DNA of 64,000 nucleotides from Lysobacterales bacterium (GCA_028285525.1 JANQOZ010000103.1:186001-250000), one strand, 5' to 3'. Counted from the stretch's first letter, positions 27,159-36,620 are shown. The notes: generated from the sequence alone by a model not told the origin. Translations and numbers: made by a program.

Positions 27159-27515
27159 ATGCGCCGATCCAACGAACCCATCGCCTGGTCACTGTTCGGC
27201 GCGGGCGGCATGCTGCTGGCTTTTGTCGGCCCGGGACTGATTGTGGTCACCGGCCTGCTCCTTGGCGTGTTGCTTGCCGACCAGCCGGCGTCGGTGTATG
27301 AATCACTTCTCCGTTGGCTCAGCCATCCGCTCGGCAAGCTTCTGATGTTGTCGGTTGTGGCCCTGTCGCTTTACCACACCTGCCACCGGCTCTATCACGC
27401 GACCCATGACCTTCATCTGAGAGCGCCGAACGCGCTCATGCTGGTATTGTTTTACGGCGGCGCAACGGTGCTATCGGGGATCACGGCGGTTGTGCTGTGG
27501 TCGATCGGCGCCTGA
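27159..27515 (+). CDS. frdD: Fumarate reductase membrane subunit D
   Basis: A 118-residue partner of FrdC. It begins RRSNEPIAWSLFGAGGML, the E. coli FrdD pattern, and has three transmembrane helices with HRLYHATHDLHL between the second and third. It completes the frdABCD operon, three bases after the frdC stop. The complete set allows anaerobic respiration to fumarate, suggesting oxygen-limited growth. Confidence 0.92.
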   Translation: MRRSNEPIAWSLFGAGGMLLAFVGPGLIVVTGLLLGVLLADQPASVYESLLRWLSHPLGKLLMLSVVALSLYHTCHRLYHATHDLHLRAPNALMLVLFYGGATVLSGITAVVLWSIGA

Positions 27516-27537
27516 CCAGCCGCGCAGGCGACGGGTC

Positions 27538-29646
27538 TCAAAAACGATAGGACAGTTCGACACCCACCTGCCGAGGCGCGCTGGGCCAGGCGATATCTGC
27601 CGGCAGGCCGATGAAACGTGCGCCAAAGAACCATTCGATATACTCCTCATCGAGCAGGTTGTTGGCGAACAGCCGTGCCTCCCAGCTTTCCGACCTCAGC
27701 GCCAGACTGACGTCCACGAGACTGTACGCGTCCTGCTGATCGACATTGTCGAGCGTCCAGAACGTGCGACCGCGACGCTCGGCGTTAACCCGGCTGACCA
27801 GCTCGAGCCCGTTGGAGAGCCCGAGGGTGTGGGCAACGCCAAGCTGCAGAGACCAGGTCGGCCCTCCGGGCACCTCCTGCCCTTCGATGGCAGACGCGGG
27901 CACCAGCACGCCGGGGATATCCCGGTACTCTTCGATTTCGCTGTCGATGAAGCCAAAGCCAAGATTGGCGCTGAGCGAATCGGTCAGCGCCGCAGCCAGC
28001 TCCAGTTCACCGCCCGAGATGGTGCTCTGGGGCACGTTGATGTTGGCCTGGGTACCGGTTTGATCGAACAGAAAAAACTGCTGGTCTTCGTAGTCGATGT
28101 GAAACAGCGACAGCGCGCCCCGCAGACGGCCGGACTCAGTGGCGAATTTATAGCCCGCCTCGTAGCTGATCAGCGACTCGCTGTCGAAGCCGGGCGCAAA
28201 GCTGCTGCCTGGCGCCACATTGTTGAAGCCCCCGGCACGAAAACCCTTACCGACGGTCAGATACGCCAGCTGATCGGCGGTGATCGCGTAAGCCAGGCTG
28301 GCCTTCGGCTGAAACTCGCTGAAGGTCCGCTCAGCCCCCTGGGTCAGGTCGGTGGGCGTTTCGCGGTCGTAGCGGAATGCCAGGGTGAGCTCGAGAGCGT
28401 CGCTCAGGTCGTAGCTCAGGTTGCCGAACACCGCAACGTTTTCAAGCTCGAGATCCTGCTGTGCGGCCGGCACCGGCGTTCCGAAGAACGTTGTGGCCAG
28501 CGAGCGGAATCGATCCTGCTGAAACAGGTAAAGCCCGGTGACCCAGCGCAGCGACGATTCGGCGTTTGAACTTAAGCGAAACTCCTGAGCAAAGGTGTCC
28601 GATTCGTCGTCCACCTCGATGTTGATTGCGTCAACCAGCGTCTGGTCCAGGTCCTGGTCGTTCTCTGACTCAACGTCCGAAAACGAAGTGATGGACGTCA
28701 ACGTTCCCCAGCCAAACTCGTAGTCGATCTTGGCCGAAACCTCACCGAACTGAACGTAAGATTCTCCGAGGCTGTTCGACTGGATCTCAAAGGTCGGGTT
28801 GCCGAACCTTAGCGGCTCCGACGGGGGCGGCAGCGGCAGCACGCCCTCGCTGCCCGGCATAAAGTAGCCAGAGCCCGCCTCCTGATCGGAATACTGGGCG
28901 GTCACCGCCACGCTCAGACGCTGCAACGGCTGGTATAGCACCCGACCACGAAGCGAGACGGAGTCCTTGAAATCAACCCGCGCGTCGTCCAGAAATCGGT
29001 TGCGAAGCTGCCCCTCCCGATCCTGAACGCGAAGCGAAGCGCGATACCGCAGCGTGTCGTTCCCCAGCGGACCGGACGCGGATGCCGCCAGGCTGTAGTC
29101 GCTGCCCTCAGCGGCGGTGAGCCGCAGGGTGTACTCCGGTTCGCTGGTAGGCGCGCGCGTGGTGACCAGGATGGCGCCCCCGATCGCGTTACGTCCGTAG
29201 AGTGCACCCTGCGGGCCGCGGAGCACCTCGATTCGCTCCAGGTCAAAAAGATCCTGGGTGGTCAGCAGATTGTTGGTCGCGCTGACGCCGTCGATCTGCA
29301 GCGATACCGGCGGCTGACCGGTGCCCCGGTTCTGGCGCACGCCACGAATGATCAGCGTGCTGACCCCCACCTCCTGATCGTCAGAAAACCGCAGGTTGGG
29401 CGTCAGCGAAGCGACCCGATTGACGCGTTCAATTCGGTTGGCGTCGATCTGTTCGGGTCCGAAGACAGTGATCGAATCCGGCACGTCGCTCAGGTTCTCC
29501 GAGCGATAGCGCGCGGTCACAAAGATCTCCTCGAGCGGCTGGTTTTCGGAATCCATGGCACCGGCGGCACCTGGCATCCATGCCGTCAGGCAGGTCAGCA
29601 GCATGGGTGCTGCTGCTGCGACAGTTTTTTTATGGAGCAACGTCAA
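27538..29646 (-). CDS. TonB-dependent outer-membrane receptor
   Basis: A 702-residue gated porin for active uptake of iron complexes, vitamins or other large nutrients. A signal peptide (from the TTG at 29646, with KK in its head; an ATG lies at 29604) is followed by a TonB-box-like EEIFVTARYR, the plug domain (DVPDSITVF, IIRGVRQNR, LRGPQGALYGRNAIGGAI), and the 22-strand barrel ending in VELSYRF with the terminal aromatic. The plug motif SENLSDVPDSITV resembles the receptors of sphingomonad and marine clades. The substrate is not predictable; no siderophore genes are adjacent. Confidence 0.95.
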   Translation of the reverse strand: MTLLHKKTVAAAAPMLLTCLTAWMPGAAGAMDSENQPLEEIFVTARYRSENLSDVPDSITVFGPEQIDANRIERVNRVASLTPNLRFSDDQEVGVSTLIIRGVRQNRGTGQPPVSLQIDGVSATNNLLTTQDLFDLERIEVLRGPQGALYGRNAIGGAILVTTRAPTSEPEYTLRLTAAEGSDYSLAASASGPLGNDTLRYRASLRVQDREGQLRNRFLDDARVDFKDSVSLRGRVLYQPLQRLSVAVTAQYSDQEAGSGYFMPGSEGVLPLPPPSEPLRFGNPTFEIQSNSLGESYVQFGEVSAKIDYEFGWGTLTSITSFSDVESENDQDLDQTLVDAINIEVDDESDTFAQEFRLSSNAESSLRWVTGLYLFQQDRFRSLATTFFGTPVPAAQQDLELENVAVFGNLSYDLSDALELTLAFRYDRETPTDLTQGAERTFSEFQPKASLAYAITADQLAYLTVGKGFRAGGFNNVAPGSSFAPGFDSESLISYEAGYKFATESGRLRGALSLFHIDYEDQQFFLFDQTGTQANINVPQSTISGGELELAAALTDSLSANLGFGFIDSEIEEYRDIPGVLVPASAIEGQEVPGGPTWSLQLGVAHTLGLSNGLELVSRVNAERRGRTFWTLDNVDQQDAYSLVDVSLALRSESWEARLFANNLLDEEYIEWFFGARFIGLPADIAWPSAPRQVGVELSYRF

Positions 29647-29730
29647 TCGATTCCCGTGAGTCCGGCAAGTGCCATAGCCTGGAACAGGCAGGCGGTGGAC
29701 TCCATAGGTAGTTGCCCTTAAACCCGCGCG

Positions 29731-30126
29731 TCAGGAATGCGGAGCGTAAAGCGGTCCGATATCGATGTAGATTCGGTAGCCGGTAATCAGCTGCCCGGCG
29801 AGGTCAAACACGTTGGTAAATGGCAGGGTCACCGTGCTGGTGTCGTGGCGGGTGTAGCGAACCGTTCCCTCGCAAACCAGCAGGTTCTCCTGCCGCAGGG
29901 TGTTCTGTACGGTGTGTTGAAGGGCGGCAATCGTTTCGTAGAAGCCGTCGATCGCGCCGGCGATGGCCTCGTGACCCTGAACGGCGGGCGCGGACCCGAA
30001 GCGAAAGCTCGCCTGGAGATCGATGCAGCTCAGTACGCCGTCGGTGTCCTTTCGATCGATGGCGCTGAACAGTCGCTCCACCAGCTCCTGGGTGCCGGCT
30101 TCGTTTGTCGTTACTGAATCAGACAT
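29731..30126 (-). CDS. SnoaL/NTF2-like protein
   Basis: A 131-residue protein of the NTF2-like fold (TQELVERLFSAIDRKDTDGVLS, then FGSAPAVQGHEAIAGAIDGFY, and the strand pairs ending IDIGPLY). It is one of two such proteins in the window (the other at 7018-7386). It sits four bases from the quinone oxidoreductase gene, so the two are probably cotranscribed, with this one downstream. Possible roles are isomerase or small-molecule binding; nothing fixes the substrate. Confidence 0.75.
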   Translation of the reverse strand: MSDSVTTNEAGTQELVERLFSAIDRKDTDGVLSCIDLQASFRFGSAPAVQGHEAIAGAIDGFYETIAALQHTVQNTLRQENLLVCEGTVRYTRHDTSTVTLPFTNVFDLAGQLITGYRIYIDIGPLYAPHS

Positions 30127-30129
30127 GGT

Positions 30130-31143
30130 CTAAAACCCCTCCAGCACCAGCTTGCCGCGAGTGGTGCCACTCTCCAGCTGCCGGTGGGCCTGGATCAGGT
30201 TCTCAGCGTTGATCTTTCCGCCAACCTCACTCAGCGTGGTCGTAACCTTGCCGCCGTCGATCAGCGCGGCCAGCTCCCGCAACAGCTGCCCCTGCTGGCC
30301 GATATCAGGCGTGTCGAACACGGGCCGGGTAAACATGAATTCCCAGTGGATCGAGATCGCCTTTCGCTTCAGCAGCGCAATATCGAACTCGGCAGGATCG
30401 TCTATCAGGCCGAATCGTCCCTGCGGCGCCATCAGCTCCGCGATATCCGCCAGGTGTTGCCCCGTCTCAGTGGTCGAGAAAACGAACCCCGGTGCGTCGA
30501 TCTCGAGCGCAGCCACCTGCGGCGCCAGGGGCTCGCGGTGATTGACGACTTGGTCTGCGCCACACTGCTGTACCCAGGCCTGGGTCTCCGGCCGCGAAGC
30601 GGTTGCGATGACCGTGAGATCGGTCAATGCGCGCAGCAGCTGCAGCGTAATCGAGCCGACGCCGCCGGCGCCGCCGACCACCAAAATCACCTCGCCGCCC
30701 TGCGGGGGGGGCGTGTTGACGTTCAGGCGATCGAAGAGCATTTCCCAGGCGGTGATAGCGGTCAGCGGCAGGGCGGCAGCCTCGGCAAAGCTCAGCGATT
30801 CCGGTTTGCCGCCGACAATCCGTTCGTCCACCAGGTGATACTCACTGTTGGTGCCAGGCCGCGCGATCGAACCGGCGTAGTACACGGCGTCCCCCGGCTT
30901 GAAACCGGTGACCGCCTCACCCACCGCCTCCACGACGCCCGCCGCGTCGTAACCCAGTACGCGCCAATCGTCACCGTCAGCACCCATCCGGGTGCGAACC
31001 TTGGTATCGACCGGATTGACCGACACGGCCTTGACGTTGATCAGCAGATCTCTGCCGGTGGGGTGCGGCTTTTCGAGCGTAATATCCTCAAGCGCAGCAG
31101 GCTGGTCGATCGGGCCGGCTTTTCGATAGCCAACGGCTTTCAT
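30130..31143 (-). CDS. Zinc-type alcohol dehydrogenase-like / NADPH:quinone oxidoreductase
   Basis: A medium-chain dehydrogenase/reductase of the quinone oxidoreductase subfamily: N-terminal GroES-like domain (DLLINVKAVSVNPVDTKVR, YDAAGVVEAVGEAV) and a Rossmann domain with the NADPH motif VVGGAGGVGS. It lacks the zinc-binding cysteines of true alcohol dehydrogenases. The ATG at 31143 has GGA eight bases ahead and the standard MKAVGY start; an ATG two codons earlier is less well placed. Length 337 fits ZADH1/YhfP-type reductases that act on quinones or enones. Confidence 0.9.
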   Translation of the reverse strand: MKAVGYRKAGPIDQPAALEDITLEKPHPTGRDLLINVKAVSVNPVDTKVRTRMGADGDDWRVLGYDAAGVVEAVGEAVTGFKPGDAVYYAGSIARPGTNSEYHLVDERIVGGKPESLSFAEAAALPLTAITAWEMLFDRLNVNTPPPQGGEVILVVGGAGGVGSITLQLLRALTDLTVIATASRPETQAWVQQCGADQVVNHREPLAPQVAALEIDAPGFVFSTTETGQHLADIAELMAPQGRFGLIDDPAEFDIALLKRKAISIHWEFMFTRPVFDTPDIGQQGQLLRELAALIDGGKVTTTLSEVGGKINAENLIQAHRQLESGTTRGKLVLEGF

Positions 31144-31267
31144 GAGCATTTTCCAGGCAAATGTGGCGACGGATCGATTGTACTGTGAAGCGACGCGCCG
31201 TGTGTTGACGGTTGCCGGCTGTTTCGCCGCCCGCCAACCGGGCTAAGATGGTCCGCGGAGGCGATTG

Positions 31268-31795
31268 ATGACAGACGCAACGCTCAAGACTGCTCGCGAG
31301 CTGCTGGTTCCGCTGAACGACTATCCGCACGCCCGCGAATCGCAAACGCTGGCCGAAGCGGTCGCGATGCTGGAAACCCGGCAGATCCAGTTCGACGGGC
31401 GCATCTCGATGCCACGGGTGCTGCTGGTCCTCGGGGAGGATAACCAGCTGCTGGGTTCGCTGCGCCGGCGCGATATCCTTCGAGGCATCGAGCCCGAGTT
31501 TCATGAAGAGCTCGACACCACCCATCCCGAGGCCCACTTCAAGGCCGAGATCGACCCCAACCTGACAGAACTGATCCCCGCGGACGATGCCGAGTCGCTG
31601 GCCCAGAAGCTCAGCCGACCAATCGGCGAGCTGGCGATCGAAATGCGCGCTCGGGTGGACATCAACGACTCGCTGATGAAAATCGTTCGAGAACTTGTCG
31701 GCAACGACACCCACATAGCCGCAGTGCTCGAAGACGGCCATGTTGTTGGCGTTGTTCGCTCGCTGGACGTCCTGCGAGCGGTGTGCTCGCCCTAG
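31268..31795 (+). CDS. CBS-domain pair protein
   Basis: A 175-residue stand-alone protein of two CBS motifs, which usually bind adenosine nucleotides to report energy state. The first repeat spans the N-terminal half (ESQTLAEAVAMLETRQI, VLGEDNQLLGSLRRRDILRG), the second the C-terminal half (INDSLMKIVRELVGNDTHIAAVLEDGHVVGVVRSLDVLR). The start is the ATG at 31268, directly after a TTG. It is followed by an ion/dicarboxylate transporter gene 15 bases later. Nucleotide-dependent control of that transporter is a plausible inference. Confidence 0.85.
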   Translation: MTDATLKTARELLVPLNDYPHARESQTLAEAVAMLETRQIQFDGRISMPRVLLVLGEDNQLLGSLRRRDILRGIEPEFHEELDTTHPEAHFKAEIDPNLTELIPADDAESLAQKLSRPIGELAIEMRARVDINDSLMKIVRELVGNDTHIAAVLEDGHVVGVVRSLDVLRAVCSP

Positions 31796-31810
31796 CGAGT
31801 CGAGGCGGGG

Positions 31811-33367
31811 ATGGCACGCAAAGACAAAAACCGCTATCGAACCGTCGGCATCGACGAATTCTCCGCCCCCGAAGGAGGCGTACCCCGTATCGCCGGCCGC
31901 GTTCAGCTGGCGTCGGAGGAGCGAGAGCCCCAGCTCGGGCGTCTCCTGGCCATGGCGGCCGGAATCGCGGGTTTTGCCATTTGGGCGCTGCTGCCCGAAC
32001 TGCCGGCCGCGGTAGACCCTGAGGGGCAGCAGTTCGTCCTGAATCGGGAGGGGAAGCTGGCGCTCGGCCTGTTTGTGCTGGCGGCGATCTGGTGGGTCTT
32101 TGAGGTTGTACCGGTCGGAATCACCGCGATGACCATCGCCGTGGCGCAGTCACTCTTCCAGATCCGGGATGCCCGGGTCGCATTCACCGACTTCATGGAT
32201 CCTTCGGTCTGGTTCATCGTCGGGGCGCTGACCATCGGTACCGCGTTTGCGCGGTCCGGGCTGACGAACCGGATCGCCTACCGCATGCTGTCGCTTGTCG
32301 GCGAGCGGGTGTCGATGATCTACCTCGGCTGTTTTCTGATGACGGCGGGACTGACCCTGGTGATGGCCCACACCGCGGTTGCCGCCGCCGTGTTTCCGCT
32401 GCTCGCCGTCATTCACTCCATCTATTCGAGCGACGGTCAGCCCACCAATTTTGGCAAGGGCCTGTTCATCGGGATGGCGTTTGTCGCCGGTGCCGGCAGC
32501 ATCATCACGCTGTTTGGCGCCGCGCGAGGTGCCGTTGCAATCGGTTTCTACCGGGATTTGGTGGGTCGCGAAATCAGCTTCTTTGAAATCACCTACTACA
32601 TGCTGCCGCTGGGCGTGGTGATGATTTTTCTTCTCTGGGCCTACGTGCGGCTGGTTTTTCCGCCGGAGAAAAGCACCATCCCCGGGCTGAAGCTGCGGGC
32701 CCGGCAGCTGCATAAAACGCTGGGGCCGCTGAGCCTGCGCGAGTGGCTGACCATCATCATTACCGTTATTGCCGTGCTGGCGATGAGCCTGCGTTCCGTG
32801 GTTCCGTTCCTGGGCGTAATCGACAAGAGTGCCATCATCGTATCGGCCACCATCGCCCTGTTTGTCACCGGCTGCCTGCGCCTGCGGCACCTGGAGTCGC
32901 TGCCGCTGAACATCATTCTGCTGTTCGGCGGCGCCATGAGCATCGGGTTTTGTCTCTGGCAGACCGGCGCTGCTCAGTGGCTGGCGATTCACTGGCTCAA
33001 CGCCCTGCCGACCAGCTCCCAGTTTCTGTTTGTTGTCGGCATCACTGTCTTTGTGCTCGTGATGACCAACCTCATCATGAACGTCGCGGCCATCGCCATC
33101 TCGATGCCGGTGGCGCTCGCGATTGCGCCCTATTTAGGCGTTGCCCCTGAAGTGGTGTTGTTCTCCTCGCTAGCGGCGGCCGGCATGCCCTTCCTGGCGC
33201 TGGTGGGCGCGGCGCCCAACGCCATTGCTTACCAGAGCAAGCAGTTCAGCTCGCTGGAGTTTTTCCGCGCCGGCGTGCCGGCCAGCCTGCTGCTTGTTGG
33301 AGTTGTTGCGCTATTTGTCTGGAAGATCTGGCCCTGGATGGGGATGCCGGTCAGCCTGCCGGGCTGA
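31811..33367 (+). CDS. Divalent anion:Na+ symporter family (SLC13/DASS) transporter
   Basis: A 518-residue membrane transporter of the SLC13/sodium-dicarboxylate or sulphate family. About a dozen hydrophobic helices are visible; a family loop is seen as GAAPNAIAYQSKQF, and the motif MTNLIMNVAAIAISMP is typical of the transport domain. The N-terminal about 50 residues are charged and cytoplasmic, and may be the contact site for a regulator. It probably imports dicarboxylates, citrate or sulphate; the gene alone does not decide between them. The CBS protein gene lies immediately upstream, in one transcription unit. Its 3' end overlaps mtnC on the other strand by 17 bases. Confidence 0.87.
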   Translation: MARKDKNRYRTVGIDEFSAPEGGVPRIAGRVQLASEEREPQLGRLLAMAAGIAGFAIWALLPELPAAVDPEGQQFVLNREGKLALGLFVLAAIWWVFEVVPVGITAMTIAVAQSLFQIRDARVAFTDFMDPSVWFIVGALTIGTAFARSGLTNRIAYRMLSLVGERVSMIYLGCFLMTAGLTLVMAHTAVAAAVFPLLAVIHSIYSSDGQPTNFGKGLFIGMAFVAGAGSIITLFGAARGAVAIGFYRDLVGREISFFEITYYMLPLGVVMIFLLWAYVRLVFPPEKSTIPGLKLRARQLHKTLGPLSLREWLTIIITVIAVLAMSLRSVVPFLGVIDKSAIIVSATIALFVTGCLRLRHLESLPLNIILLFGGAMSIGFCLWQTGAAQWLAIHWLNALPTSSQFLFVVGITVFVLVMTNLIMNVAAIAISMPVALAIAPYLGVAPEVVLFSSLAAAGMPFLALVGAAPNAIAYQSKQFSSLEFFRAGVPASLLLVGVVALFVWKIWPWMGMPVSLPG

Positions 33368-34073
33368 CTTCGGGCGGATCAGCCGGATCGATTTCGTCGA
33401 AGCTGGCGACCACGCGATGAGCCGAGTCCACCTGCGAGGGGCTGCAGCCGTAGTCGGCTTCGCGCACCAGCCTCACGGTCCGCAGGCCGGCTGAGGCGGC
33501 GGCGTTCAGCTCGTCCTCCACGTCGGAGAGAAACAGCACCTGCTGCGGTGGCACCGCAATCTCCTCTACGATTTTTCGATAGGACTCAGCGTCAAACTTC
33601 GGACCTGTTGTGGTATCAAAATAGCCGCTGAACAGCGCACGAAGGTCACCCGCAACGCTGTGCCCGAAGAACAGCTTTTGCGCGTGCACCGACCCCGAAG
33701 AATAGACGTAGAGCGGGAGTCCCTGTTCGTGCCAGCGGCTCAGGCAGGCCTCCGCATCGTTGTACAGGTGAGCCTCAAACGCCCTGGAGGCATAGCCATG
33801 TTCCCAGATCATGCCCTGCAGGTTCTTGAGCGGCGTCACCTTGCGGTCTTCCGCTATCCACTGCTGAAGCTGAGACACGACCGCCTCAATCTCATCGCCC
33901 GGCAGGTCAGCCTGTGCCGCCGCTGCAGCGAGCTCCTGACGCACCTCGGGGTCGTGCTGCCTTTCTCGAACAAACGCCGGAAGCTGCTGCGCCGCGTACG
34001 GAAAGAGCACGTCCTTGACGAAACTCAGCGAGCTGGTGGTGCCCTCGACATCGGTAATGATGGCATTGATCAT
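33351..34073 (-). CDS. mtnC: Enolase-phosphatase E1 of methionine salvage
   Basis: A bifunctional HAD-superfamily enzyme that enolises and dephosphorylates 2,3-diketo-5-methylthiopentyl-1-phosphate to the acireductone. HAD motifs are DVEGTT near the start (Asp nucleophile), SSGSV (motif 2), GPKFDAESY (motif 3 lysine) and LSDVEDEL (motif 4). Length 240 fits. It is the last gene of mtnB-mtnD-mtnC, 13 bases after mtnD. The convergent transporter gene overlaps its final codons. Confidence 0.95.
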   Translation of the reverse strand: MINAIITDVEGTTSSLSFVKDVLFPYAAQQLPAFVRERQHDPEVRQELAAAAAQADLPGDEIEAVVSQLQQWIAEDRKVTPLKNLQGMIWEHGYASRAFEAHLYNDAEACLSRWHEQGLPLYVYSSGSVHAQKLFFGHSVAGDLRALFSGYFDTTTGPKFDAESYRKIVEEIAVPPQQVLFLSDVEDELNAAASAGLRTVRLVREADYGCSPSQVDSAHRVVASFDEIDPADPPEVSPAG

Positions 34074-34086
34074 GGATATCGAAGCG

Positions 34087-34632
34087 CTAATTGCTTAGGC
34101 GACTGAACCGACTGGCGATATCGCTGCCGGTGAAGTTGGCAACCCACCCTTCCGGATTGTTGAACAGACGAATGGCCACAAAGCTGGGATTCGGGCCCAT
34201 GTCGAACCAGTGGGGCGTATTCGCCGGCACGCTGATCAGCTCACCCTTCTGGCAGAGCACCTCAAACACCCGGTCACCGAGATGGAGCGTGAACAGCCCT
34301 TCACCGTCGACAAAAAACCGCACCTCGTCCTCGCTGTGGGTGTGTTCCGCCAGAAATTTTTCGCGCACCGCGGCTTTGTCCGGGTGCTCCGGATGCATGC
34401 TGACCACGTCGACCGTGACGTAGCCGTCCGCCGCCATCAATCGATCAATGTCCGACCGGTAGGCTTCCAGAACGTCGTCCTGCAGCGCACCCGCGGCAAC
34501 GGGTTGTTCGGCCGCCCACTGTTCGAGGCGAATCCCCTGCGCCGCCAGCAGCTCGCGGATGCGGCTGAAGTCGGTCGTTTGTTCAATCGGATGATCGGGG
34601 TTGTCATCGCGAAAGCAGGTCAGTTCGCTCAT
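34087..34632 (-). CDS. mtnD: Acireductone dioxygenase
   Basis: A cupin enzyme that oxidatively cleaves the acireductone, giving 2-keto-4-methylthiobutyrate and formate with Fe, or CO with Ni. The metal ligands are HTHSEDE (His-x-His and Glu) and the later histidine of ANTPHWFDMG. Length 181 matches the family. Its ATG overlaps the mtnB stop codon in the sequence ATGA (34629-34632), so translation is coupled. Confidence 0.95.
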   Translation of the reverse strand: MSELTCFRDDNPDHPIEQTTDFSRIRELLAAQGIRLEQWAAEQPVAAGALQDDVLEAYRSDIDRLMAADGYVTVDVVSMHPEHPDKAAVREKFLAEHTHSEDEVRFFVDGEGLFTLHLGDRVFEVLCQKGELISVPANTPHWFDMGPNPSFVAIRLFNNPEGWVANFTGSDIASRFSRLSN

Positions 34633-35249
34633 GGCTCGGCGGTTCCCAGGGTGCGCGAAAGGCGGTCATACTCAAACAAATACTCGAGCGCTTCAAGGTG
34701 GCGCTGGCAGTCGGCCATCGTTTGTCCCCAGGTGTAGAGACCGTGGCCTTTAATCAGGTACGCCACGCCTGTGCCGTGCCGCGCCATGTGGTCGTCCACC
34801 GCCGCCGACAGGGCCGCCATATCCTGATCGTTCGGGAATATCGGGATCGAAATGGCGCTCCGATGCGATGCGATGCCGGTAAAAGCCTTGAGGATTTCCA
34901 GACCCTCGAAGTCGAGCGTCGCTGAGGTCCGGTTAGAGGCCACCGTTGCACCAACCGAGTGCGTGTGCAGCACCGCCTGGACCTCCGGCTCGCGGCGATA
35001 CAGCTGGACATGGAGCGCCGTTTCCGCTGACGGCCGGGCGGGCGCAGAGCCTCTCGGCTCGCCGTTCCCGTCCACCTGCAGTATGTCTTCAGGCTGAAGT
35101 CGGCCCTTGTGTTTGCCCGAGGCCGTAATGGCGAGGTCACCGCTTTCCAGCCGCACCGAAAAGTTACCGCTGGTCGCCGGGACCCAGCCCCGGTGGTATA
35201 GCTCGGCGCCGACCTGAACCAGGGCCGACTTCGCACCGTCGATATTCAT
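34629..35249 (-). CDS. mtnB: Methylthioribulose-1-phosphate dehydratase
   Basis: Dehydrates 5-methylthioribulose 1-phosphate in the methionine salvage pathway. It is a class II aldolase-fold zinc enzyme: TSGNFSVR, the metal pair in HTHSVGA, and KGHGLYTWG with the third histidine. The ATG at 35249 gives 206 residues; the frame is open to a GTG at 35273. It is first in mtnB-mtnD-mtnC. Genes for the earlier steps (mtnA, and mtnK or mtnP) and the final aminotransferase are not in the window, so they must lie elsewhere. Confidence 0.94.
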   Translation of the reverse strand: MNIDGAKSALVQVGAELYHRGWVPATSGNFSVRLESGDLAITASGKHKGRLQPEDILQVDGNGEPRGSAPARPSAETALHVQLYRREPEVQAVLHTHSVGATVASNRTSATLDFEGLEILKAFTGIASHRSAISIPIFPNDQDMAALSAAVDDHMARHGTGVAYLIKGHGLYTWGQTMADCQRHLEALEYLFEYDRLSRTLGTAEP

Positions 35250-35333
35250 GGGCGGGAGTTTGGCGGACAGCACCTGGACTGTCCACCAACGGTGCGGCGG
35301 GTCACCGCCCCGGGTCTTTTGCTGGAGATCGGC

Positions 35334-36491
35334 TCAGCGACGCTCCATCACGAACTGGCCTTGCGCGCTGCCGCAGCTGGCGAAGCCTTCGATTCGGGTG
35401 AGCCCCGCTGCACCGAAAGGAAACTCAGCGATGCAGTCCGGGCCACCCAGCGTCAGGTCAGTCGAAGAGCAGGCCAGGTCACCGTCCACCGGCCGGGCGT
35501 CCTGGCACACGATGACAAAGTCCGGGATGTTTGAGTCATCCAGACGATTGATATCAAAAGCTCCGAAGCTCGTGGATGACAGGCTGGTCGCGGGCCCATC
35601 GTCGATCACAACCACGTCGAAAACGCCGAAGCTGCTGCTGATCGGCTCAGCGACCGCCGCGCCGGTGTCGGGGCCGACGCCGATGATCCAACGACCGGTG
35701 AGATCGGGCGCGCCTCCCAGTCCCTGGGCGCGGCTCAGGTCCAGCCGCGTGTAGCGCAGCGCGCCCCGTTCCAGGGACGGGTCCTCGAGAATGCTTCTGT
35801 ATTTCACCAGCAGGCTGTTTTGCCCTTCCAGCACAGCGAGCAGCTGACCGCTGTCGATAGCCGCCGCCCGATCGCAGGGGTCGGTGACACACTGGACGGT
35901 GCCAAACTGGCTGAGCTCAGCGATGACCACATCACCCTCTACCGCCGCCGCGCCAAAAAACCAGGTACCGGTGCCGTTCGCATAGTCGGCCAGGTTGGCG
36001 CTGAACAGCCCCTCCTGCTGATCAACAAACAGCCCGGAGCTCTGGAGCGCGTCGGTCACCCAGCTGCCGGACTCGACCTCAGCAATCGGATTGACGCCGG
36101 TGCCGAAGCTGATCGTCGCCTCGTCCCGTTCCTCGCGCGTGCCGTCTGGCGCCACAAAAATGTACTCAACGGTCACCTCAGCAGCAAACTCGCCGGCGAA
36201 CTCGTCGCGCGGATTGATCAGATCGATGAACGGCACAAACGCCGTGGTGCAGACCTGGCTGCCGGACTGCTCCGAGTTGGCCACCACCTCGATGCGATCA
36301 GCGCTGACCGTGGTTTCGATCTGCCCCTGGCAGCCGTTCTGCCAGCTGTCCTCCAAAACCAGCAGAAACTGGCCCTCGCGGGCTACGTTGGCGGGGTGGA
36401 CGGTCAGCGGATCGAAGATCAGCTGCGCGTGTGATGTTGCCGCCACCGCGGCAAGGAGGGGCAGCATGAGCCATCGCCGTTGTTTTTTCAT
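35334..36491 (-). CDS. Exported protein of unknown function with beta-rich repeats
   Basis: A 385-residue secreted protein with a signal peptide (MKKQRRWLMLPLLAAVAATSHAQ). The ATG at 36491 has GAGGG nine bases ahead and is preferred over one at 36500. It has several cysteine pairs and no catalytic motif. A segment near residues 155-195 (GLFVDQQEGLF, then GTGTWFFGAAAVEGD) resembles the exported proteins at 2756, 55099 and 59249, and the C-terminal section repeats a DLTGRW-type strand (about 260-290). Function unknown; a periplasmic or surface structural role is an inference. Confidence 0.72.
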   Translation of the reverse strand: MKKQRRWLMLPLLAAVAATSHAQLIFDPLTVHPANVAREGQFLLVLEDSWQNGCQGQIETTVSADRIEVVANSEQSGSQVCTTAFVPFIDLINPRDEFAGEFAAEVTVEYIFVAPDGTREERDEATISFGTGVNPIAEVESGSWVTDALQSSGLFVDQQEGLFSANLADYANGTGTWFFGAAAVEGDVVIAELSQFGTVQCVTDPCDRAAAIDSGQLLAVLEGQNSLLVKYRSILEDPSLERGALRYTRLDLSRAQGLGGAPDLTGRWIIGVGPDTGAAVAEPISSSFGVFDVVVIDDGPATSLSSTSFGAFDINRLDDSNIPDFVIVCQDARPVDGDLACSSTDLTLGGPDCIAEFPFGAAGLTRIEGFASCGSAQGQFVMERR

Positions 36492-36620
36492 GATTTTCAT
36501 CCCTCAATTTTACTCGCTAAGACGCCAGGCTTTGGCCTACCCCCTAAGCGGCCGCTTTTTGACCCGGGAATCACGGCATTTCTGGCAACCTTGTCCCATG
36601 CACTCAGATAGTCATACCGC

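Noticed and set aside
27490-28569. 359-codon plus-strand open frame opposite the TonB receptor
   Set aside because: Antisense to a complete TonB receptor with plug and barrel; no motif.
30184-31188. 334-codon plus-strand open frame opposite the quinone oxidoreductase
   Set aside because: Antisense shadow; the MDR protein on the minus strand has clear domain motifs.
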